Notes: a model not told the origin generated them from the letters alone. Numbered from the stretch's first letter, positions 26,455 to 35,525 are shown. The stretch is 64,000 bases of DNA from UBA4744 sp963718995 (GCA_963718995.1 CAVRAP010000015.1:62001-126000), one strand, 5' to 3'. Numbers and translations: made by a program.

Positions 26455-27393
26455 ATGCGCCGCTATCGGATCCTCTCGATTGATGGTGGCGGAGTGCGGG
26501 GCTTGCTGGTCACCGTACTCCTCCAGCAACTCGACCAGCGGGTCCCCGGATGGCGCCGCGAGATAGACCTCATCGCCGGGACCTCGACCGGCGGGATCAT
26601 CGCTCTGGGCCTGGCCGGCGAGCTCGAACCGGGGCAACTGCGGGACCTCTACGTCAACCAAACTCCAGCGATCTTTCGAGACACGCTCTGGGACGATATC
26701 CGCGATCTCGGCCGGGTTATCGGAGCTGAATACGGCATCGAAAAACTGCGCCGGACTCTCGACGAGGTATTCGGAGACACCTTGCTGGAGAACCTGCATC
26801 GACGGGTCGTCATCCCGGCATTCGATCTGGACAATGATCACCCCGATCCGATGCTCCGCTCGTGGAAGCCGAAGGTGTTCCACAACTTCCCCGGACCGGA
26901 CTGTGACGGCCATCGCCGGGTCGCGGATGTCGCTCTCTATACGAGTGCCGCACCCACGTTCTTTCCATCGGTAGACGGATACATCGACGGCGGCGTTGCC
27001 ATCATCAACCCGAGCATGGCCGCTCTCGCCCAAACGCAAGACGCACGGTCCGAGATTACGAACCGACCGGGAATCGACGAAGTAGCGCTGTTGTCCATCG
27101 GCACCGGGAAGGTGCTGTCGCGTATCGAAGGAGATCGCCACAACTGGGGATATCTCCAGTGGGTTCGCCCCCTGATCCGTCTGATGAGCGATGCCGTCTC
27201 GGGGATCTCCCACTACCAGACCGGTCAGATTCTCGGCGAGAGGTACTCACGGTTGGACTACACGTTCGCTCCAGACGAGGGCGTTGCCGTGGACGAGTGG
27301 CAGGCGAACGATCGACTGATTTGGATCGGCGAACAGGATATGGGTCAAGCCCTGGACGAGACCGCAGCCTGGCTGGTGGGGCACTGGGTCTGA
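26455..27393 (+). CDS. Patatin-like phospholipase
   Basis: A 312-residue serine lipid hydrolase. The oxyanion hole (DGGGVRG, residues 10-16), nucleophile elbow (GTSTGG, near 43-48) and catalytic DGG (IDGGVA, about 180) are all present, so it should be active. It has no signal peptide and a length typical of stand-alone bacterial patatins that release fatty acids from membrane phospholipid. GAGGAG lies 6 bases before ATG 26455. No cyclic-nucleotide synthase or other CBASS component is adjacent, so an antiphage role is not supported. Confidence 0.92.
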   Translation: MRRYRILSIDGGGVRGLLVTVLLQQLDQRVPGWRREIDLIAGTSTGGIIALGLAGELEPGQLRDLYVNQTPAIFRDTLWDDIRDLGRVIGAEYGIEKLRRTLDEVFGDTLLENLHRRVVIPAFDLDNDHPDPMLRSWKPKVFHNFPGPDCDGHRRVADVALYTSAAPTFFPSVDGYIDGGVAIINPSMAALAQTQDARSEITNRPGIDEVALLSIGTGKVLSRIEGDRHNWGYLQWVRPLIRLMSDAVSGISHYQTGQILGERYSRLDYTFAPDEGVAVDEWQANDRLIWIGEQDMGQALDETAAWLVGHWV

Positions 27394-27442
27394 GGGGTCG
27401 CTCCCGCTAATCTCGCCTGAAGCCGGAGAGGAGCGAAAGGAC

Positions 27443-27724
27443 GTGCGAGCCCGGGACATATACGAGCTGCGGCGCGAACCTGCCCCTCGGCGGGGCCGAT
27501 GGTGGCGCCGATTGGGGCAATTGGCGACCCTCGCGGTGGAGCTCGGCCCTGTGCCGGGTGGGGGCGGTCGAACAGAAATCGTTCAAAGAGCCACGGGTTC
27601 GGTCGTCGGTAACGTGCACCAACGGTTCGGTGACGACTTCTACGACGTTCGCATGGAAGAGGACCTGCTCACCCTCTCGGCCGAAGCGTTCCGGGACAAG
27701 TGGCTCTCGCCGACTGATTCATGA
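27443..27724 (+). CDS. Small hypothetical protein
   Basis: Ninety-three residues from GTG 27443, with an Arg-rich N-terminal third (RREPAPRRGRWWRRLGQ) and an acidic C-terminal end. I recognise no family. AGGAG and AAAGGA precede the start. Its TGA overlaps the ATG of the next gene (ATGA), so it is probably translated together with the membrane protein that follows. Confidence 0.6.
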   Translation: MRARDIYELRREPAPRRGRWWRRLGQLATLAVELGPVPGGGGRTEIVQRATGSVVGNVHQRFGDDFYDVRMEEDLLTLSAEAFRDKWLSPTDS

Positions 27725-28284
27725 TCGATCGCCCGGCGCTTGCCAGGATCGCTCGCTTGTTGCTACTGGCGACGTTGATCATCGTCATCGACCTGCGCAT
27801 CGAAGGCTTCGACCTCATCAATGACGTCGTCGGTGCGGTCCTGGTGATCGTTGGAATCATCAGACTTCCCGAGGCGATCCCGGAACCGGTTCACTTCCAC
27901 AAAGCACTCGTCGTCCTGGCGATACTCACACTGGCCGCAGCCATCGCCGAACAGCTTGATGCCGCAAGCGTCGCAACTGCGGCTCTGGGATGGTCAAACG
28001 TCGTAGGCGCCTGGCTCACCGCTCGCTTGCTCGCGGAGGCTTTTGCAGCCGAGGCCGACGACATCTTCTTTGCACAGTGGACGGCTTCCGAGCGGTTACT
28101 CCTCTGGATGGGAATTGCGCCGATTGTGGGGTTGTCGATCCTCGGATGGTTTCTCGAGCCGGCCGAAGGCGAACTCGGCGCGCTCACCGTGGTGACCATT
28201 GTGGTAGCGGCGGTACCGCTCCTCCATCTTCTGGTTTCGCTCTACCGCACCAGCCTGCTTGCGCCGGCCAAGGACGGGACGTGA
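27721..28284 (+). CDS. Membrane protein of unknown function
   Basis: The 187 residues contain about five hydrophobic helices: ARLLLLATLIIVIDLRI, a DVVGAVLVIVGII helix, ALVVLAILTLAAAI, and two near the C-terminus (GIAPIVGLSILGWF, VTIVVAAVPLLHLL). It shares a 4-base overlap with the preceding 93-residue gene, which indicates coupled translation. No transporter or enzyme signature is visible. Confidence 0.75.
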   Translation: MIDRPALARIARLLLLATLIIVIDLRIEGFDLINDVVGAVLVIVGIIRLPEAIPEPVHFHKALVVLAILTLAAAIAEQLDAASVATAALGWSNVVGAWLTARLLAEAFAAEADDIFFAQWTASERLLLWMGIAPIVGLSILGWFLEPAEGELGALTVVTIVVAAVPLLHLLVSLYRTSLLAPAKDGT

Positions 28285-28312
28285 GATAGGGGCCGGCGGC
28301 CCGCCCACTCCG

Positions 28313-28486
28313 TCAGGGCTGAGGTTTCCCGCCGGAATCTGATCCCATCGCCCGCACAACGAGGCCGGCTGCTGCCACCAGGATCACCAGGCCGATCACC
28401 CATCTGAGGATGGCCAACACCTGTCCAAGCACGATCAAGGCAATGACGACGCCCACGATCCACAGGATTCTTGATTGCACGGTCAT
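28313..28486 (-). CDS. Small two-helix membrane protein
   Basis: From ATG 28486 the product has 57 residues: two hydrophobic helices (ILWIVGVVIALIVLGQVL and VIGLVILVAAAGLVV) and a short Gly-rich tail. TAGGTT (28494-28499) ends 7 bases before this ATG, supporting a leaderless start, whereas the longer frame (to 28591) adds a Ser/Pro-rich stretch without support. Function unknown. Confidence 0.6.
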   Translation of the reverse strand: MTVQSRILWIVGVVIALIVLGQVLAILRWVIGLVILVAAAGLVVRAMGSDSGGKPQP

Positions 28487-28647
28487 GCAAGGGAACCTAG
28501 CCCATCCGCGGCGGGTAACCGTCGCGTTAGCCAACTCGGAGCTGGAGGGCGACACATCGCAGCCACCCGGCCCGGGAATCGAATAGCCCACCTGGAGCTG
28601 AGATCAGACGGCCGTGTTCACTGCCAACCCGTCCACAGTTGCCATGC

Positions 28648-30018
28648 CTAAACCGAAACGTCACGACCCAGATCGGCGAAGAGGGTGAATTCGGGGAGGA
28701 AGGTCATGTCAACGCGACCGGTCGAACCTGCCCGGTGCTTGGCGATGATGACCTCAGCGAGCCCCTTCGTGTCCTGAGCTTCCGGGTGGTAGTACTCGTG
28801 GCGGTAGATGAACATCACGACATCGGAATCCTGTTCGATGGCGCCACTCTCCCGGAGGTCACCGAGCCGGGGACGTTTGTCCTCGCGAGCTTCCAAACCA
28901 CGGTTCAGCTGCGAAACCGCAACAATGGGTATGTCGAGTTCCCGGGCGAGGTTCTTGAGCGAACGGCTGATCTCGGCAATCTCCTGCTGCCGGTTCTCGC
29001 GGTTCGATCCCGACATCAGCTGGAGGTAGTCGATGATGACGAGATCCAACCCATGTTGACGCTTGAGGCGCCGGCACTTGGCCCGGATATCGGTCACCGT
29101 CAACTGCCCGGAGTCGTCGATGAAAATCGGCGCCTTGTACATACGCGACGCAGCGTGCACAACTTTCTGCCACAGCTGTGGGCCGAGCTGACCGGTGCGG
29201 AGCTTCATCGAATCGACCCTGCCAACCGAACACAGCAACCGCTGCACGATCTCTTCGCGACTCATCTCCAAACTAAACATGGCCACCGTGCCGCCGTCCA
29301 TAGCGACGTTGGTGGCGATATTCGAGGCGAGAGCGGACTTCCCCATGGATGGTCGGGCCGCCACGATCACGAGATTGGCAGCCTGCAATCCGGCCAATTT
29401 GCGGTCCAGATCTCGAAAACCGGTCGCGAGACCGGTTAGCTCCGAGCCACGGGCTTCCATTTCTTCGATCACTTCGAGGGTGCCATGGAGGAGCGGGCTC
29501 ATGGCGATGAGGCCTTCGCCGATTCTTCGCTCGCCCACGCCGAACACCGTCTGCTCGGCCCGGTCGAGGACCGCAGAGATGTCCATATCGGTCATCACGG
29601 CCAGATCGCCGATCGTGCCACCCGCTCCGATCAGACGGCGCCGCAAACCATGTTCTTCGACGATCTCCGCGTAGTACTCGATGTTGGAGGCGGTCGGAAC
29701 TCCCTCCATCAGGTCGGTGAGATACCCGGCTCCGCCGATTCGATCAAGCTCGCCTCTCCGGTGGAGGGCGTCGGAGACCGTCAGCGGATCGATCGGCTGG
29801 TTGGCGTTATACAACTGGACGATCGCATCAAAGATGGCCTGGTGAGCCGGTACGTAGAAATCATCGGGTTCCAGTTTGTCCATCACCAGGTTGGCAGCAT
29901 CTGCCGACAGCATGATGGCGCCAAGCACCGATTCTTCTGCGTCGATGTTGTGGGGAGGGATACGGCCCCGACCGGAAACGCTCCTGGCGGGAGCTGAGAT
30001 CCGGTCGAGATCGGTCAT
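28648..30018 (-). CDS. dnaB: Replicative DNA helicase DnaB
   Basis: The hexameric 5'-3' helicase that opens the replication fork. The 456 residues show the N-terminal domain (PPHNIDAEESVLGAIML), the Walker A ARPSMGKSAL at about residues 221-230, Walker B VIIDYLQLM, and the DLRESGAIEQDSDVV and RHEYY segments of the RecA-like core. No intein is present. GAGG lies 5 bases before ATG. It is the last gene of the S6-SSB-S18-L9-DnaB group, starting 7 bases after rplI. Confidence 0.97.
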   Translation of the reverse strand: MTDLDRISAPARSVSGRGRIPPHNIDAEESVLGAIMLSADAANLVMDKLEPDDFYVPAHQAIFDAIVQLYNANQPIDPLTVSDALHRRGELDRIGGAGYLTDLMEGVPTASNIEYYAEIVEEHGLRRRLIGAGGTIGDLAVMTDMDISAVLDRAEQTVFGVGERRIGEGLIAMSPLLHGTLEVIEEMEARGSELTGLATGFRDLDRKLAGLQAANLVIVAARPSMGKSALASNIATNVAMDGGTVAMFSLEMSREEIVQRLLCSVGRVDSMKLRTGQLGPQLWQKVVHAASRMYKAPIFIDDSGQLTVTDIRAKCRRLKRQHGLDLVIIDYLQLMSGSNRENRQQEIAEISRSLKNLARELDIPIVAVSQLNRGLEAREDKRPRLGDLRESGAIEQDSDVVMFIYRHEYYHPEAQDTKGLAEVIIAKHRAGSTGRVDMTFLPEFTLFADLGRDVSV

Positions 30019-30025
30019 GGTTTCC

Positions 30026-30472
30026 TCACGCAGGAATCACATCGAGAGTCAGGGCAAACTGGACATCCGGGTGCAGCTTGATCATCACCTCGTGCAGGCC
30101 GATGCTCTTGATCGGACCGGTCATCTGGACGGTGGAACGATCGAGCTGGACGCCCGTGAACTTGAGTACGCCGTCGATGACGTCTGTGGTGGTTACCGAA
30201 CCGAACAGCTTGCCTTCGTCGCCCGCCTGAGCGGCAAGAACCACGCGGGTTCCGACCAGGGTTTTGGCGGTTGCCTCGGCTTCTTCGAAGGCCTTTTTCT
30301 GCACTTCTTCGTGCGCGGTCCTGATGCCCTCGGCATCCCGCAAGGCTCCCGCCGTCGCTCGCATGGCCATGCGCTTTGGGAGGAGATAGTTGCGGCCGTA
30401 ACCGTCGGCGACCTCGACAACTTCGCCTTTTCCACCCAACCCCTTCACATCGTCGGTGAGTATGAGTTTCAT
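30026..30472 (-). CDS. rplI: 50S ribosomal protein L9
   Basis: The 148-residue protein has the L9 N-terminal signature MKLILTDDVKGLGGKGEVVEVADGYGRNYLLPK and the expected linker and C-terminal domain. It binds 23S rRNA at the base of the L1 stalk. Its ATG overlaps the TGA of rpsR (ATGA), so the two are translationally coupled. Confidence 0.97.
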   Translation of the reverse strand: MKLILTDDVKGLGGKGEVVEVADGYGRNYLLPKRMAMRATAGALRDAEGIRTAHEEVQKKAFEEAEATAKTLVGTRVVLAAQAGDEGKLFGSVTTTDVIDGVLKFTGVQLDRSTVQMTGPIKSIGLHEVMIKLHPDVQFALTLDVIPA

Positions 30473-30732
30473 CCTTTACCTACATAGGGAAGGAGGGCCA
30501 TTTCCCGAGCGTTACGGATGGCGATCGCCACCTGACGCTGGTGTTGCGTGCAATTGCCGGTTACGCGGCGCGCCCGGATCTTGGCCCGGTCGGACATGTA
30601 CTTGCGGAGGACCGCAACGTCCTTGTAATCGATGTGGTCGATCTTCTCCCGGCAGAAGTAACAGACCTTCTTCTTGAATTTCTTGGCGTTCTTCGGGTTC
30701 TCCCGCCGACGCCGAGGTGTTTTTGCAGCCAT
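30469..30732 (-). CDS. rpsR: 30S ribosomal protein S18
   Basis: The 87 residues contain the S18 core DYKDVAVLRKYMSDRAKIRARRVTG. An N-terminal KKVCYFC pair with two cysteines, plus a Cys in GNCTQHQ, suggest the zinc-ribbon (C+) form. It lies 18 bases after ssb. Confidence 0.97.
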   Translation of the reverse strand: MAAKTPRRRRENPKNAKKFKKKVCYFCREKIDHIDYKDVAVLRKYMSDRAKIRARRVTGNCTQHQRQVAIAIRNAREMALLPYVGKG

Positions 30733-30750
30733 GGTGTGTCTTCCTCCTAC

Positions 30751-31200
30751 CTAAAACGGTGCCTCATCGGGCCCATAGTCTTCACGGGCAACCGGTGCGG
30801 CCGGAACGCTTTGCTTGCCGCCACCCCAATCGTCGCCGCCCGAACGGGCCGTCTTGGTGATCGAGGCCGTCGCCCAGCGCAGGGAGGGCCCCATCTCATC
30901 AATCCGGATCTCCACGACCGATCGTTTGTCACCCTCCTGGGTTTCCCATTGCCGCTGCTCCAAGCTGCCGGTGATGATCACCCGGGCACCTTTCGTGAGC
31001 GATTCGGCTGCGTTCTCTGCGGCCTCTCGCCAAAGAGTGCCACCAAAGAAGCTGGTCTCCTCTTGCCAATCTCCACCTTGATCACGCCATCTGCGGTTGA
31101 CGGCCACGCGAATCTTGGCGAGAGCTACTCCCGACGGGGTGAAACGAAGTTCGGGGTCCTCGACGAGATTGCCGATCACGGTCACACTGTTTATCGCCAT
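30751..31200 (-). CDS. ssb: Single-stranded DNA-binding protein
   Basis: The 149-residue protein has an OB fold (SVTVIGNLVEDPELRFTPSG, ITGSLEQRQWE), a flexible glycine-rich linker and the acidic tip DEAPF. The tip is slightly shorter and less acidic than the usual DDDIPF but retains the terminal Pro-Phe that recruits repair proteins. AAGGAG precedes ATG 31200 by 8 bases; the ORF upstream of it is non-coding. It follows rpsF in the operon. Confidence 0.96.
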   Translation of the reverse strand: MAINSVTVIGNLVEDPELRFTPSGVALAKIRVAVNRRWRDQGGDWQEETSFFGGTLWREAAENAAESLTKGARVIITGSLEQRQWETQEGDKRSVVEIRIDEMGPSLRWATASITKTARSGGDDWGGGKQSVPAAPVAREDYGPDEAPF

Positions 31201-31270
31201 TCTTCTCTCTCCTTGCCAGGCAGACGTACCCCCAACTGTGCCACGGGGGTATGACATCTCTGCCGATCGG

Positions 31271-31561
31271 TCATGATTTGTCGAGGTGGAAGATCTTGTG
31301 ACGGATCACCAGATCAGCCAGCGAGAGCACCCGGTCCAGGTCATCGACCACGTCCGGCTCAGCCTCGAACTTGGTTACCGAGTAGTAGCCCTCATGAAGG
31401 TGTTTGATCTCGTAGGCAAAGCGTCGCTTACCCCAGAGATCGGTTTCCTTGACACTGGAACCACGGCTCCGGAGGAACTCCTCCGTCTCCTTCACCAGCG
31501 TCCGGTAGTCGTCATCAGCCAATTCAGGCCGATGGATGGTCATCAGCTCATAGTTGCGCAA
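31271..31561 (-). CDS. rpsF: 30S ribosomal protein S6
   Basis: The 96 residues begin MRNYELMTIHRPEL and include WGKRRFAYEIKHLHEGYYSVTKFE, the S6 signature. S6 pairs with S18 on 16S rRNA. The start is TTG 31561, preceded by AGGAGGAGG; the much longer frame above it is not coding. It opens the S6-SSB-S18-L9-DnaB operon. Confidence 0.96.
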   Translation of the reverse strand: MRNYELMTIHRPELADDDYRTLVKETEEFLRSRGSSVKETDLWGKRRFAYEIKHLHEGYYSVTKFEAEPDVVDDLDRVLSLADLVIRHKIFHLDKS

Positions 31562-31824
31562 AGCAACCTCCTCCTGTGGACAACCGCTTGATGCGGAAGG
31601 CCCCGCCGTCTGACGGAGCAGGTTCGGGTACGCATTGGGTACCCGGGGAAGCGTTGGCAGTGTAACCAACGCGAGGTGCCTAACGGAAGCCCGTTGGCAA
31701 GGGAGATTTCGCGGAAGGGTGATCGGCGACCAGTGATCAGTCGTCAGTACATGCACACTGCCTTCGCTGACCGCCGTGAACTGAAAACTGAAAGCGAAGC
31801 GGACTGAGAACTGAAAACTTGCTC
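31562..31824. other. Upstream region of rpsF with heptamer repeats
   Basis: This 263-base region should contain the promoter and leader of the ribosomal-protein operon, but I see no convincing -35/-10 pair. Near its right end are heptamers CTGAAAA/CTGAAAG (31781, 31788) and CTGAGAA/CTGAAAA (31804, 31811). Confidence 0.5.
31781..31817. repeat. CTGAAAA-type heptamer repeat
   Basis: Two pairs of adjacent 7-base units: CTGAAAA-CTGAAAG (31781-31794) and CTGAGAA-CTGAAAA (31804-31817), separated by 9 bases. It lies just beyond the stop of the DUF192 gene. A second heptamer region of the same style is at 49074-49163. Confidence 0.75.
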
Positions 31825-32367
31825 CTAGCCGCCTTGGATCAAGGGCAGGAAGGGATCCCGGCCTACGTCGAGCCTCGCCTCCGGTGGGAGATCGTCAAAC
31901 CCGCCGGCCGGCACTTCAATGGCCCATTGCCAGGGTTGCTCGACCCCGTAGCTGGGGCACGGATCGGACGTGCACGGCTCCATCTCCACGATGCCCAGCA
32001 GGGAACCATCGGTTGCGAAGAAAGCAACGTCCAGAGCGATGAGCGTGTTCTTCATCCAGAACCCACTCCTCGAAGGTTCTGGCAAGACGAACACCATGCC
32101 ATCGAGATCTCCCAGGTCCGTGACCCCCATGAGACCCCGGCTGCGCCGTTCGTCGGTATCCGCCACGGCAACCATCATCACCTTGCCGTGCAGAATGATG
32201 TCGACCGTCGAGAATCCAGGGAGACCATCAACAACGGTCGTAACCGTCGCTGGACTGGTCGCAGCGGTTGTCGACGCGAGGGGTTCGGCCGTAGTCGTCG
32301 GCGACGAACCCGCCGTTTCGGTGCAGGCAGCCGTTACCAGGACAAGGGCCAGGACAAGTCGTCGCGT
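31825..32367 (-). CDS. DUF192 lipoprotein with an apparent ACG start codon
   Basis: The C-terminal 118 residues match DUF192 (RSRGLMGV, GFWMKNTLIALDVAFFATDG). The frame is open well upstream of the first canonical start (GTG 32181). The additional codons encode a lipoprotein signal peptide (RRLVLALVLVTAAC) and a Thr-rich linker. In this frame no ATG, GTG or TTG precedes the signal peptide before two in-frame stops inside panB. A strong AAGGAGGA, however, sits about 4 bases before ACG (32365-32367). I therefore extend the gene to that ACG: 180 residues, overlapping panB by 34 bases. Either a rare start codon or an ATG changed by mutation or base error. Confidence 0.75.
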   Translation of the reverse strand, partial: TRRLVLALVLVTAACTETAGSSPTTTAEPLASTTAATSPATVTTVVDGLPGFSTVDIILHGKVMMVAVADTDERRSRGLMGVTDLGDLDGMVFVLPEPSRSGFWMKNTLIALDVAFFATDGSLLGIVEMEPCTSDPCPSYGVEQPWQWAIEVPAGGFDDLPPEARLDVGRDPFLPLIQGG

Positions 32368-33206
32368 GGCTCCTCCTTGAATAGCGCCTCCGCAGCCTCT
32401 TCCGTCATGTGGTAGGTCTCGTCATCAGTGGGGAAAGCTCCAGATTGCACGTCCGTTACGTAGGCGTGGAGTGCAGCCACCGCCTCATCGAAGAGATTCG
32501 CATACTTGCGAACGAACTTCGGCACCTTTTCGTTGTGCATTCCGAGAACATCGTGGAAAACCAACACCTGGCCGTCGGTGTGCTCACCGGCACCGATCCC
32601 GATGGTTGGAACCGGCACCTCCTTGGTGATGAGTTGGGCGAGCACATCCGGAATGCCCTCGAGCACCAGCGCAAAGACGCCCGCCTCGGCTACCGCATGG
32701 GCATCTTCGAGCAGCTCCTTGGCCGCGTCGGCGCCTTTCCCCTGGACCCGATACCCACCCATAGAGTGCACGGATTGGGGGGTAAGCCCCAGATGGCCCA
32801 TTACCGGTATCTCCGCGGAGAGGATTGCTTCAATCACCGCAATGCGCTTGCGGCCTCCCTCCAGTTTTACGGCCTCGGCCCCTCCCTCGCGAACAAGGCG
32901 GCCGGCGTTTCTCACGGCATCGCCGACGGATACGTGATAACTCATCCAGGGCATATCGCCGATAATGAGGGCGTTGGGTTCCGTACGGGCAACCGCGGCG
33001 GTGTGGTGGATCATCACGTCGATGTCGACGGCCAGAGTGTCGTCATGACCGAGGACTACGTTGGCGACCGAGTCACCCACCAGGATCATGTCGACCCCGG
33101 CCGCGTCAACGATGCGGGCCGTTGGAGCGTCGTAGGCGGTCACCATGGTCAGCTTGGGACCACCTTTGCGAGCCCGGACATCCGGGACGCTGGTCTTGTC
33201 GGCCAT
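32334..33206 (-). CDS. panB: 3-methyl-2-oxobutanoate hydroxymethyltransferase (PanB)
   Basis: The first enzyme of the pantothenate branch: it transfers a hydroxymethyl group from methylenetetrahydrofolate to 2-oxoisovalerate, forming ketopantoate. The 290 residues contain the signature KLTMVTAYDAPTARIVDAAG, ILVGDSVANVVLGHDDT (metal ligand Asp), GHLGLTPQSVHSMGGYRVQG and IGIGAGEHTDGQVLVFHD. AGAGGA lies 7 bases before ATG 33206. Its 3' end contains the ribosome-binding site of the DUF192 lipoprotein gene. No panC or panD is nearby. Confidence 0.97.
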   Translation of the reverse strand: MADKTSVPDVRARKGGPKLTMVTAYDAPTARIVDAAGVDMILVGDSVANVVLGHDDTLAVDIDVMIHHTAAVARTEPNALIIGDMPWMSYHVSVGDAVRNAGRLVREGGAEAVKLEGGRKRIAVIEAILSAEIPVMGHLGLTPQSVHSMGGYRVQGKGADAAKELLEDAHAVAEAGVFALVLEGIPDVLAQLITKEVPVPTIGIGAGEHTDGQVLVFHDVLGMHNEKVPKFVRKYANLFDEAVAALHAYVTDVQSGAFPTDDETYHMTEEAAEALFKEEPRDDLSWPLSW

Positions 33207-33394
33207 GTTCGATTCCTCTCTCCCCACCGCAGCGGGTTGGGGGACTCAACGAAATCACAGGTCTTTGCGCTCCCCGATGGGCCTTAGCTGCCCTGCGGGT
33301 CAACCATGCCCGGGAGGTCGTTATCCAGCCTACTGGACGGCGCCCCAAACCCCCTCGGCGAACTCTCTCCGCAGTTCACGGTACGATTCCGGTT

Positions 33395-33763
33395 ATGACT
33401 GATGCACAAACCTTCCTCGGTGATTTGATCTCCGCAACGGAGATTCCCCATGAGGGAACCCTCAGCAAGGTGGTCTTCAAGAACGACCACATCCGGGTCG
33501 TCGTATTTGCCTTTGACCACGATCAGGAACTCACCGAGCACACGGCGTCACTGCCCGCCATCGTGCAGGTCCTGTCCGGACACCTTCGCTTGACGATGGG
33601 TTCAGAAACGGTCGAGGTCAAGCCCGGCGATTGGGCCCACATGTCGGCGAAGCTTCCCCATTCGGTCGTCGCCCTCGAACCCAGTGTCATGTTGCTGACC
33701 ATGCTGAAGGCTCCGGACGCGGCGTCGTCCCCCGACCGACCCGAAGCAGGCGATCCGGAGTAG
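33395..33763 (+). CDS. Cupin-domain protein
   Basis: The 122-residue protein has the two cupin motifs: HIRVVVFAFDHDQELTEHTA and a later SGHLRLTMGSETVEVKPGDWAHMSAKLPHSV. The family uses a small beta barrel to bind metal, here with several His/Glu candidates. The function is open (redox enzyme, stress response or binding role). TACGAT (33382-33387) ends 7 bases before ATG 33395, and there is no ribosome-binding site (leaderless). The longer upstream frame is antisense to panB. Confidence 0.88.
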   Translation: MTDAQTFLGDLISATEIPHEGTLSKVVFKNDHIRVVVFAFDHDQELTEHTASLPAIVQVLSGHLRLTMGSETVEVKPGDWAHMSAKLPHSVVALEPSVMLLTMLKAPDAASSPDRPEAGDPE

Positions 33764-33772
33764 AGCAAACGC

Positions 33773-35431
33773 TCATCCGACTCCGTAACCGTGGTCGGGC
33801 GCGGCCGGCAGGGCCAGCTCGAACTCCGTACGGGATCCCACCCGCCGGTAATTGAGAGTGCCGTCCATCATCTCGGCGAGTTTGCGGGCCACCGACAGCC
33901 CCAGCCCAACCGAGCCCGGCATTCCCGGCGCATTGTGGGCCCGGCGAAACGGTTCGAAAATCGACTCCTCGTCCGCCACCGGAACCCCGGATCCGTTGTC
34001 GGCGACGACCACCTTGCTCCACGATCCATTGCGGACCAGTTCGATGGAGACCTGATCGCCTCCATACCGGAACGCGTTGGTAACCAGGTTGCGAAGAATC
34101 TGACGGACGCGTTGCGGATCGGCAACGGCCACACCAGCTTCGCCAACCACAGAGATTGAACTCGTGGTTGAAGTCCGCAGGTGATTGGTTTCCGCCAGGA
34201 CCCCTTCGACGGACCTCTGCAGATCCACATCTTGGGAGATCACCGATACTTTGCCGATGTCGGCCCGGGCGGCTACCAGGAGGTCCTCGACGATGGCTGC
34301 GACCTCGTGGCCCTGATCGGCAATCATGTTGATGAACTCCGCGATTTCATCCTGCCCGAACATCTGATAACTCGACCGCAGCTCTTCCGACAGACCTACC
34401 ACCGCGGTCAGCGGGGTGCGCAGCTCGTGGGCGATCGTTGCCACGAACTGGTCTTTCGAACGAACCTGGGCGGCGAGGGCTTCCTCGGCGGCCACGCGAT
34501 CGGACACGTCGGTGGCCACACCGATCACCCTCTCGAGTGTGCCGCGGTCGTCGAACTGAGGCCGGTACTGCACCTGAAAGAACAATTCACCGACATGGGC
34601 CACCTCGGTGAAGGACTCTCCTTGCAAGGATCGCTTCACCCCGGCCAGCACCGCGGGCATTTCGGCGTACACCGCGAGGGCCGACCTTCCGACGACCTCA
34701 CCGGGAGCCAATCCCAGAGTCCCTAGGGCGGCTCCCTCGGACAGGGTGAAGGTGCCCTGATCGTCGTATTCGAACAGAATCAACGGCGCGCCGGTGACGG
34801 TCAGCTCGAGCTGTTTCTCGCTGGCCATGAGGCGAGCGTCGAGCCGCTGAGCGGATCGAAGAGCATCCGAGGTGGCAATCAGGATGGCCACCATCCCCGG
34901 CAAGTAGGCGAGGAGTCCGATGGCCCTGATGACCCACACTTCGGTCCCCGACCACCCCGTGGAATCGACCACCAGCAGATGCAGGATCACCCAAGCTGTC
35001 GGATAGAGAGCAAAACGAATGGCGGTGCCGACTTCCAGGAGGGCAAAGGCGCTGACCACGATGTACGAAAACGGGATAATCACCACCTCGGCGGGCAGTT
35101 GACCGAACACGGTGGCAAGACCTATGGCCGTTGCGTCCACGATCAAAGGCAGGAGCGTCGATGGAGACCCTCGACCTGCATAGCGCAACCACGCGTCGGT
35201 GGTAGCAACTACAGCTACCCCGGCGACGATCAACCCGGCCGACCAATCCCAAGCAAACGCGAAGACCAGACTCAATACAGACATCGCTACGGCTACACCC
35301 AGGCGGGTCAGGTGGTACCGGCGTACCAGCGACATATTGATGGTATGCCGTTTCGACGGGTCGTCTCGCGGTATGGCTCCCCCCCGACGGGAGCTACCCG
35401 GGCGATCTTCGGTTTTCGTTGCCTGCGACAT
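33773..35431 (-). CDS. Sensor histidine kinase with PAS domain and membrane helices
   Basis: The 552-residue protein has an N-terminal region of six or so membrane helices (to about residue 190), a PAS-like domain (SEKQLELTVTGAPLILFEYDD...), a HisKA box (FVATIAHELRTPLTAVVG), and a HATPase domain with N box (NLVTNAFRYGG), DNGSGVPV and GLGLSVARKLAEMM. It is complete, including the phosphoacceptor His. No response-regulator gene is adjacent, so it is an orphan. The stop lies 9 bases from that of the convergent cupin gene. ATG 35431 is used; GATACT occurs 9 bases upstream. Confidence 0.92.
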   Translation of the reverse strand: MSQATKTEDRPGSSRRGGAIPRDDPSKRHTINMSLVRRYHLTRLGVAVAMSVLSLVFAFAWDWSAGLIVAGVAVVATTDAWLRYAGRGSPSTLLPLIVDATAIGLATVFGQLPAEVVIIPFSYIVVSAFALLEVGTAIRFALYPTAWVILHLLVVDSTGWSGTEVWVIRAIGLLAYLPGMVAILIATSDALRSAQRLDARLMASEKQLELTVTGAPLILFEYDDQGTFTLSEGAALGTLGLAPGEVVGRSALAVYAEMPAVLAGVKRSLQGESFTEVAHVGELFFQVQYRPQFDDRGTLERVIGVATDVSDRVAAEEALAAQVRSKDQFVATIAHELRTPLTAVVGLSEELRSSYQMFGQDEIAEFINMIADQGHEVAAIVEDLLVAARADIGKVSVISQDVDLQRSVEGVLAETNHLRTSTTSSISVVGEAGVAVADPQRVRQILRNLVTNAFRYGGDQVSIELVRNGSWSKVVVADNGSGVPVADEESIFEPFRRAHNAPGMPGSVGLGLSVARKLAEMMDGTLNYRRVGSRTEFELALPAAPDHGYGVG

Positions 35432-35525
35432 CTGACAGTCAGTATCGGCAGGGGCGGGGCGCGTCTTGATCCTCACAAACCTCGCTCGAACTGCCCCATC
35501 GGCCGCCTGCATCTACGCTGTTGCC

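Noticed and set aside
26455..27393. Patatin as a CBASS antiphage effector (CapV)
   Set aside because: No CD-NTase, ubiquitin-like or HORMA/TRIP13 gene is adjacent; the neighbours are a divergent GTPase and two small unknown genes.
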